The notes under the pieces: model-generated
Told to the model about the DNA's origin: nothing
Database searches by the model: none
What the model saw: the letters and a program-made list of their open reading frames with translations, nothing else
Source: an uncultured Clostridia bacterium
GTDB taxonomy: Bacteria > Bacillota > Clostridia > Saccharofermentanales > Saccharofermentanaceae
Reading direction: 5' to 3'
Assembly: GCA_947303185.1 (NCBI GenBank)
Contig: CAMYXF010000002.1
Span: 181,747 to 245,746, forward strand
Length of the DNA stretch: 64,000 nt
Translations under genes and position numbers: made by a program
In this document: positions 59,692 to 64,000 of the stretch, piece by piece
How positions within the stretch are numbered: the stretch's first letter is position 1
How the letters are laid out: each line of letters opens with the position of its first letter

Positions 59692-59876
59692 TCTTATCCG
59701 TCAAGAATTAATTCTGTCCTAATAATTCAATTGTTCATTTGTTTTCTAAGGATATAATTTACTTAATCATCTTTGGGAAATACAAAACACCAGATAATTC
59801 TCTTTTTTCTTATTTCATTTCAATCGCAGCTTATTCAGTTTTGCATTTCCAAAATCACACAACATTTATAGAAGCA

Positions 59877-59905
59877 TTGATAACACGTATTTATACGTGT
59901 ACAAT
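59877..59905 (+). promoter_or_regulatory. hicAB promoter with operator between -35 and -10
   Basis: TTGATA, exactly 17 bp, TACAAT. The spacer holds a perfect palindrome ACACGTATTTATACGTGT (59883-59900), so any protein bound there would block RNA polymerase. HicB proteins are DNA-binding autorepressors, so this is the likely HicAB operator. Confidence 0.85.
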
Positions 59906-59933
59906 AATATTGAAGCTTCTGAAAGGAGTAGCA

Positions 59934-60119
59934 ATGAAGATCTCAGAAATGAAGAAGCTTCTCAAAAAGAACGGCTGCTTTTATGTAAGAGAACTGAATG
60001 GTCACGAAGACTGGTACTCACCTATTACAAAAAAGCATTTTCCTATACCAAGACACAATTCGCAGGAACTTGGAACAGGAATCGAAAACGCAATCAAAAA
60101 ACAGGCAGGAATTAAGTAA
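59934..60119 (+). CDS. hicA: HicA-type mRNA interferase toxin
   Basis: The ATG at 59934 (AAAGGAG seven bases upstream) gives 61 residues, the usual HicA length. The double-stranded-RNA-binding-like fold has KKLLKKNGCFYVRELNGHED with the conserved G-H, and IPRHNSQELGTGIENAIKKQ. HicA cleaves mRNA when not bound by HicB. The longer track ORF is not supported. hicB follows 20 bp later. Confidence 0.9.
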   Translation: MKISEMKKLLKKNGCFYVRELNGHEDWYSPITKKHFPIPRHNSQELGTGIENAIKKQAGIK

Positions 60120-60139
60120 ACATCCGGAAAGGAATTATC

Positions 60140-60556
60140 ATGAAAAATAATAGATCATCAATATATGCATATCCGGCCATCTTCACACCAGAAAAAGAAG
60201 GCGGCTTCTTTATTCATTTTCCTGACATCGATAATTGCTTCACATGCGGCAATACTATCGAAGAAGGTTTGATGATGGCCAAAGATGCATTAGCATTAAT
60301 GGTTTATACAAATTATGAAGAAACAGATATGCCCGTCCCTTCGAGCACACCCATAAACGAACTTAAACTTAAGAAGAATGAGTTTGCAACTTATATCGCA
60401 TGCGATACTGCAGAATGCAGAAGGAAGTTTGGTTCCAAGGCAGTAAAAAAGACTCTTACAATACCTGAGTGGCTTAACGATGCAGCAATGAAAGAAAACA
60501 TTAATTTCTCTCAGGTTTTGCAAGATGCTTTAAAAGAAAAACTTAATGTCAGTTAA
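60140..60556 (+). CDS. hicB: HicB-type antitoxin
   Basis: 138 residues. The N-terminal HicB-like domain (AIFTPEKEGGFFIHFPDIDN, TCGNTIEEGLMMAKDALALM) neutralises HicA, and the C-terminal 40 residues look like a ribbon-helix-helix DNA-binding domain (KKTLTIPEWLNDAAMKENIN). It would repress the palindrome upstream of hicA. RBS GGAAAGG about seven bases before ATG. Confidence 0.92.
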   Translation: MKNNRSSIYAYPAIFTPEKEGGFFIHFPDIDNCFTCGNTIEEGLMMAKDALALMVYTNYEETDMPVPSSTPINELKLKKNEFATYIACDTAECRRKFGSKAVKKTLTIPEWLNDAAMKENINFSQVLQDALKEKLNVS

Positions 60557-60679
60557 AACTAAACGGCGATCGGATTGTTCCTGTCGCCATTTAATCTATT
60601 CAATATAGCACTTCCCTTCTACCCTTCCATCTGTTTTTCACAGGTTAGACGGATAGTAACACAAAACGTTACAACTTTT

Positions 60680-60877
60680 TCAAACTGAATTAATTGCCTT
60701 GATTGCTCCTGAACAGTGGATCCTTACAACACGGTTCTCATCAGTCTCAGAAATCCTCTTAAGTTCCTGTTCATAGGGTTTTACAAACAAAGGCCTGCGC
60801 TTACCCAAAACGCGGAAAATTACAGGTGCTTCTCCCTGAAATGCAGCCTTATTTGCCTGACTGGTCTGCCCTGCTGC
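60680..60877 (-). pseudogene. gene remnant, C-terminal fragment without start
   Basis: Between a TAA at 60878 and a TGA at 60680 the minus strand is open for 65 codons and reads like real protein (KAAFQGEAPVIFRVLGKRRP, LKRISETDENRVVRIHCSG), but has no ATG and no RBS, so the ORF track missed it. It may be the tail of a lost gene. The family is not recognised. The rest of the 60557-60962 gap holds only a weak GGCGA / TCGCC hairpin after hicB and the terminator at 60898. Confidence 0.45.
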
Positions 60878-60897
60878 TTACGGACAGCAAAATAAAA

Positions 60898-60920
60898 CCT
60901 CCTGCAAATATTGCAGGAGG
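60898..60920 (-). terminator. terminator of the double-glycine peptide gene
   Basis: CCTCCTGCAA, 3 nt, TTGCAGGAGG, followed on the minus strand by TTTTATTTTGC. Strong. Confidence 0.88.
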
Positions 60921-60962
60921 TCAGGAGAATACATTAAACCCAAATTCTTACAGTGGTATCAA

Positions 60963-61259
60963 TTACATTTTAGCGAGTATCTGAATTGCTCTCTGTGCAT
61001 ACTTGGCAACATAATCCTTAAGCTCAGCCAAGGTATATTCTGAATACTTCTCATAAAGATAACCGGGAAGATTCTCGACTGCCCAATTGATTGCTTCCTG
61101 AACGTTATTCTTTACCATGTCTTTCAAAGCATCGATTCCGGGATAAAGCTTAAGCAGTTCTACAAGATCCTTAATCGGAATATCCGCTATGCCAAGTCCG
61201 GATCCACCGGTAACATCGTCCAACTCTTCAACGTTTAATTCCAAGTCTTTATCTGTCAT
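60963..61259 (-). CDS. bacteriocin-like peptide with double-glycine leader
   Basis: The ATG at 61259 (AGGAGG eight bases upstream) is preferred over the track start; it gives 98 residues beginning MTDKDLELNVEELDDVTGGS. The ELxxEELDDVTGG pattern matches the leader of peptides cleaved after Gly-Gly by C39-peptidase ABC exporters. The predicted core of about 79 residues (SGLGIADIPIKDLVELLKLY onward) is helical and amphipathic with no cysteine. No exporter, immunity or modification gene is seen nearby, so the export route is unknown. A TTGACA-like -35 box lies about 50 bp upstream. It could alternatively be a double-Gly signal peptide of unknown use. Confidence 0.72.
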   Translation of the reverse strand: MTDKDLELNVEELDDVTGGSGLGIADIPIKDLVELLKLYPGIDALKDMVKNNVQEAINWAVENLPGYLYEKYSEYTLAELKDYVAKYAQRAIQILAKM

Positions 61260-61402
61260 AGTTATTTCCTCCTGGTCTTTTAGCTTATGGATTAAGTTTA
61301 ACCCAGGCATGTCAACTCATGATTAACGATTGATTTCTTTTATGTAAATTGAACAGACTTTGCTTTTGTAGGCAAACAGGTGCTTGAATACCCTATTTTT
61401 GA

Positions 61403-61408
61403 TATAAT
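61403..61408 (+). promoter_or_regulatory. extended -10 promoter of the FecR-like gene
   Basis: TGATATAAT (extended -10 form) about 65 bp before the ATG, with a second TTGATA - 17 bp - TAATAT arrangement overlapping it. No convincing -35 for the first. Confidence 0.4.
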
Positions 61409-61472
61409 TGCCATATACTTGTAATATTTTTAATATAAGGCTGACATTTTCGTGCTCTAGGGGGAAAGCATT

Positions 61473-62384
61473 ATGAACAAGAAAACAATAGCTATAATTG
61501 CAGGTTCAGCAGTAGCTTTGATTGCGGTTGCCGTTACAATCTTCTTCTTGATTCCTAAAGATAAATCCTACAGACTCCTGAAACTTTTTGAGTTCAGCGG
61601 ATCCGGTACGGTAACAAGGGAAAGCAAAGGCGCCATTACTCCTTATGCAAACATGGTCCTGGAAAGCGGAGATACGGTATCTCTTGACAGCGGTGTCATG
61701 ACGATCCAGGCAGACGACGATAAGTTCATTCATCTGGACCAGAATACAACCATTCAGCTTGTTGCAACCGGCTCAAGTGCCAACAGCAAGACTTCAATCC
61801 AGCTCCTCGAAGGCGGCATTACGAGCGACATCAGAAACAAGCTCTCCGCTGAATCAACATACGAAGTTAATACCCCTAATTCAGCGATGTCAGTCAGAGG
61901 TACGGTTTTCTACACATATGTATATGAGATCGACGGCGTTAAGTACACGAGAACATGCTGCTTCGAAGGTGAAGTAGTATCAAGACTCGTGTATAAGAAC
62001 GGTACATATTCCGTCGAACAGGTATCAGTCCCTAAGGGTAAGGAAGTAATCATCTACGAAGACGGAACTACTACTGATTACCTTTATGACGAGCCCCAGG
62101 ACATTGACTATAACACTATTCCTGAAGAAGTACTTTTAGACCTCAGGAATCACATTGACACCCAGGGTGAAGACTTATCCATTACAAGTGATGAAATCAC
62201 ACGTATTTTGGAAGGTCCTTACTACGTAACATTCACATACAAGGGACAGGAATTCGGAACACAGATCGTTGACAAGGGCCAGCTCGCGCAGATTCCTGCA
62301 CTCTCCCCTTCTGAAACAGGCAATTGGGACTTCGATTTTAAGACGCCCATTGACCGCGATGTAACGATCGAATGGAAAGGATAA
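61473..62384 (+). CDS. membrane-anchored FecR-domain protein
   Basis: 303 residues: short N-terminus, one membrane span (IAIIAGSAVALIAVAVTIFF), and a FecR-like beta domain (about 55-170: ANMVLESGDTVSLDSGVMTI, TTIQLVATGS, YEVNTPNSAMSVRGTVFYT). A second domain follows, ending near a membrane-distal repeat-like region. FecR domains usually read or carry envelope signals, but no sigma factor is adjacent. It is followed 14 bp later by a large secreted protein, so it is likely its partner or anchor. RBS GGGGGA before ATG. Confidence 0.82.
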   Translation: MNKKTIAIIAGSAVALIAVAVTIFFLIPKDKSYRLLKLFEFSGSGTVTRESKGAITPYANMVLESGDTVSLDSGVMTIQADDDKFIHLDQNTTIQLVATGSSANSKTSIQLLEGGITSDIRNKLSAESTYEVNTPNSAMSVRGTVFYTYVYEIDGVKYTRTCCFEGEVVSRLVYKNGTYSVEQVSVPKGKEVIIYEDGTTTDYLYDEPQDIDYNTIPEEVLLDLRNHIDTQGEDLSITSDEITRILEGPYYVTFTYKGQEFGTQIVDKGQLAQIPALSPSETGNWDFDFKTPIDRDVTIEWKG

Positions 62385-62398
62385 TTGGGGGTAAGTTT

Positions 62399-64000
62399 AT
62401 GAAGATTAAGACATTTACAAAAATTTTAAGCGGTATCCTTTGCGCTGCTCTTACCATGCAGATTGGTTTGGGAGTAACAAAAAAGCAGGCTCATGCAGAA
62501 GGATTTGTAAGCGTTGACTCCAATAACATTGTTGAACTGCAAACACCGAGCGGATCTACTAATTACGTTGATTTTTTTATCTCTGCAGGATCAAATGGAG
62601 GCTATGTAATTACTACAACCGCTGCAGACGGTTCTGAGTCAACGACAGACGTTGCGTCAATGAGAGACCTAAGGTTATACAATAATGTTTACTTAAAAAC
62701 ACAATCAGATATTCAAATTTCAAATTTAAGTATGTATGGTAATTCCACCTTTCTAATTAATGAGGGACACAAAGTAACATTAGGAGGTTATACAAGCCTT
62801 AACGGAATGATAGCAATAGAAAAAGATGGAACATTGCAATTAGACCGCATGTTTGATTTGACTTTTCATAATGATTATTTTAGAGGTTTTCAAAACCGCG
62901 GTGGAACTGTAATTGCCAACACAATAAATCTCGCCATTGACGAAACATTATTCTTCGATCAACCAGGGTCTAAATACATTGCAAAAAGTTCTTTCGTAAA
63001 TGGCTCTAAATCTCTGTCTGGAAAAGTTTATACACAACCTAATACCACCATTTCTAATTCAGGAGGCAGATTCACGCTTAATGTAGATGGTGGTGAAGTA
63101 ACAGTGCAAGGTTCATATAGCGACAGGACAGCATCCGAATTTTTTACCAACCCAAACCTTTCTTTTACCAGTCTTGATGATGTGTACTATGGTCAGGACT
63201 ACGATATGGGAGATTTGCTTACTGCAGTTAATGGTTATGACCTTTCTAACGTTGAAATTCAATACGCAAATTCACAGAGAACAATTATTGAAAAACCTAC
63301 AGCTGTTGGTTCAAATTATGCTGTACGCGCAGTTGCTCCTTATACCGGTTCCTACAGAGGTGTTACAACAGCATGGCAAAGCTTTGACATCGTTTATCCG
63401 ACCCTTGAAGACTTCGATTTAACCTCTCCATATGTATCTGTAAGCGGTGTGGTTAATGGTAAATATATTCCCGGCGCACTGACCATTACAGCGCCCGAAG
63501 ACTATTTGTTGGGAAGCACTACAATTCCTGATGTTACCGGCTTCTCAAGCTCACTGTCACTTACAGCAGATCAGATTGCAAATGACGTTGGAGAAATTAA
63601 TGAGGATTTAGGAATTGTTTTCAAGAATTCAGATGGTTGGATGACCGATGATATAACTCTTGCAACAGCATATCCCGGTATTGAGAATTACATTTTCGAT
63701 TTGGAAGATCCTTACGTTGACGTAAAGACAGTTGATGACAGAGAAATGTCCATTGAGGACGGCAAGCTCACCGGTGATAAAGTTGTAATCGGCATTAGAG
63801 ATGTTAATCTCGATAAGATTTATTTAAATGGTGAACTCTACGACTATGTAGAACTTTCAGATGGTTATGTAGAACTCGAGTTAAATAGCTCTAAAGCAAA
63901 AGCAACTGATTACAAGATCAAAGCAACTGACCTTGCAGGCAAATCCACCACATTAGAGTTTACCCTGTTCCCTAACACTACAGATGCTCTTATTTCTGTC
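62399..64000 (+). CDS. large secreted surface protein, 3' end beyond the window
   Basis: The frame opens with an ATG at 62399 (GGGGGTAAG upstream) and stays open for 534 codons to the window end, so it was not in the ORF track. It has a signal peptide (KILSGILCAALTMQIGLGV then KKQAHAEG), then beta-rich Asn/Ser/Gly/Thr-rich sequence, and from about residue 330 two or more Ig-like domains (YVSVSGVVNGKYIPGALTIT, YVDVKTVDDREMSIEDGKLT). It resembles a gut bacterial surface adhesin or S-layer-like protein. AT-rich codon use differs from the first 50 kb. Binding target unknown. Confidence 0.8.
   Translation, partial: MKIKTFTKILSGILCAALTMQIGLGVTKKQAHAEGFVSVDSNNIVELQTPSGSTNYVDFFISAGSNGGYVITTTAADGSESTTDVASMRDLRLYNNVYLKTQSDIQISNLSMYGNSTFLINEGHKVTLGGYTSLNGMIAIEKDGTLQLDRMFDLTFHNDYFRGFQNRGGTVIANTINLAIDETLFFDQPGSKYIAKSSFVNGSKSLSGKVYTQPNTTISNSGGRFTLNVDGGEVTVQGSYSDRTASEFFTNPNLSFTSLDDVYYGQDYDMGDLLTAVNGYDLSNVEIQYANSQRTIIEKPTAVGSNYAVRAVAPYTGSYRGVTTAWQSFDIVYPTLEDFDLTSPYVSVSGVVNGKYIPGALTITAPEDYLLGSTTIPDVTGFSSSLSLTADQIANDVGEINEDLGIVFKNSDGWMTDDITLATAYPGIENYIFDLEDPYVDVKTVDDREMSIEDGKLTGDKVVIGIRDVNLDKIYLNGELYDYVELSDGYVELELNSSKAKATDYKIKATDLAGKSTTLEFTLFPNTTDALISV

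Noticed and set aside
59739-60119. 126-aa version of the hicA ORF
   Set aside because: The extra N-terminus covers the promoter and operator; the ATG at 59934 has an RBS and gives the normal HicA length.

Overview
The window looks like chromosomal DNA of a low-to-mid GC Gram-positive anaerobe, most likely class Clostridia (gut or rumen type). The signs are strong GGAGG ribosome binding sites, TTGACA/TATAAT promoters with 16-17 bp spacing, genes packed in co-directional operons, a queH-ruvBAC block, a CdaA-type c-di-AMP synthase, a divergent topoisomerase IV pair, PadR/DUF1700 genes, lipoproteins with Thr/Glu-rich linkers, and separate GluRS and GlnRS genes. No phage, insertion sequence, CRISPR array or replication origin was recognised.

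Layout. 1-7.5 kb: housekeeping (NFACT/RqcH-like, QueH, RuvB-RuvA-RuvC, pyrimidine-nucleoside phosphorylase, a Gfo/Idh oxidoreductase). 7.5-15.7 kb: a tRNA-Lys, then a minus-strand block with a kinase / VWA / PP2C triad of the TerY-P type plus a coiled-coil protein. Just upstream lie a membrane MutS-like ATPase, a sirtuin with a histone-H1-like tail and a PH-like protein. 15.8-22 kb: a divergent topoisomerase IV pair with a membrane polysaccharide-deacetylase-like protein. 22-34.4 kb: tRNA-Arg and tRNA-Gly, several secreted proteins (SH3 lipoprotein, GH5-like, M28-like), a fused CdaA-CdaR diadenylate cyclase, an AroB-like protein, and the two aminoacyl-tRNA synthetases. 34.4-41.3 kb: flavodoxin-ferredoxin with TetR, an amino-acid ABC transporter, upp and uracil permease. 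41.6-47.4 kb: a 1726-residue DUF4011/SF1 helicase/Vsr-like protein. 47.5-58.5 kb: membrane and lipid genes, including an unusual permease-acyltransferase fusion, PadR/DUF1700 and an amidase-like protein. 58.5-64 kb: tmRNA, a hicAB module, a gene remnant, a small double-glycine-leader peptide gene, and a FecR-domain protein followed by a large surface protein that runs off the window. The last few kb look more AT-rich and accessory.

Four things stand out. (1) Three convergent gene junctions hold tandem arrays of perfect inverted repeats. Each has its own arm sequence, strictly fixed inner spacing, and unit periods of 52, 62-64 or 74 bp, close to whole helical turns. (2) Several terminators share one core (GTCTCA ... 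TGAGGC). (3) The TerY-P-like triad next to SIR2 and a MutS-like ATPase, together with the DUF4011 helicase, are candidate defence or stress systems. (4) Several enzyme-family proteins (GH5, M28, AroB-like, amidase_3, NodB-like) appear to lack key catalytic residues while keeping the fold.

Start codons were re-chosen from ribosome binding sites where the ORF track gave over-long versions (ruvC, MutS-like, PH-like, GH5-like, HEAT, CdaA, AroB-like, gltX, EFR1, upp, acyl-CoA ligase, DUF1700, PadR, amidase, hicA, double-glycine peptide). Five genes or remnants absent from the track were added by reading the sequence: two small membrane proteins, one gene remnant, the tmRNA, and the surface protein truncated at the window end. 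All family calls are by eye from motifs; no database search was run.
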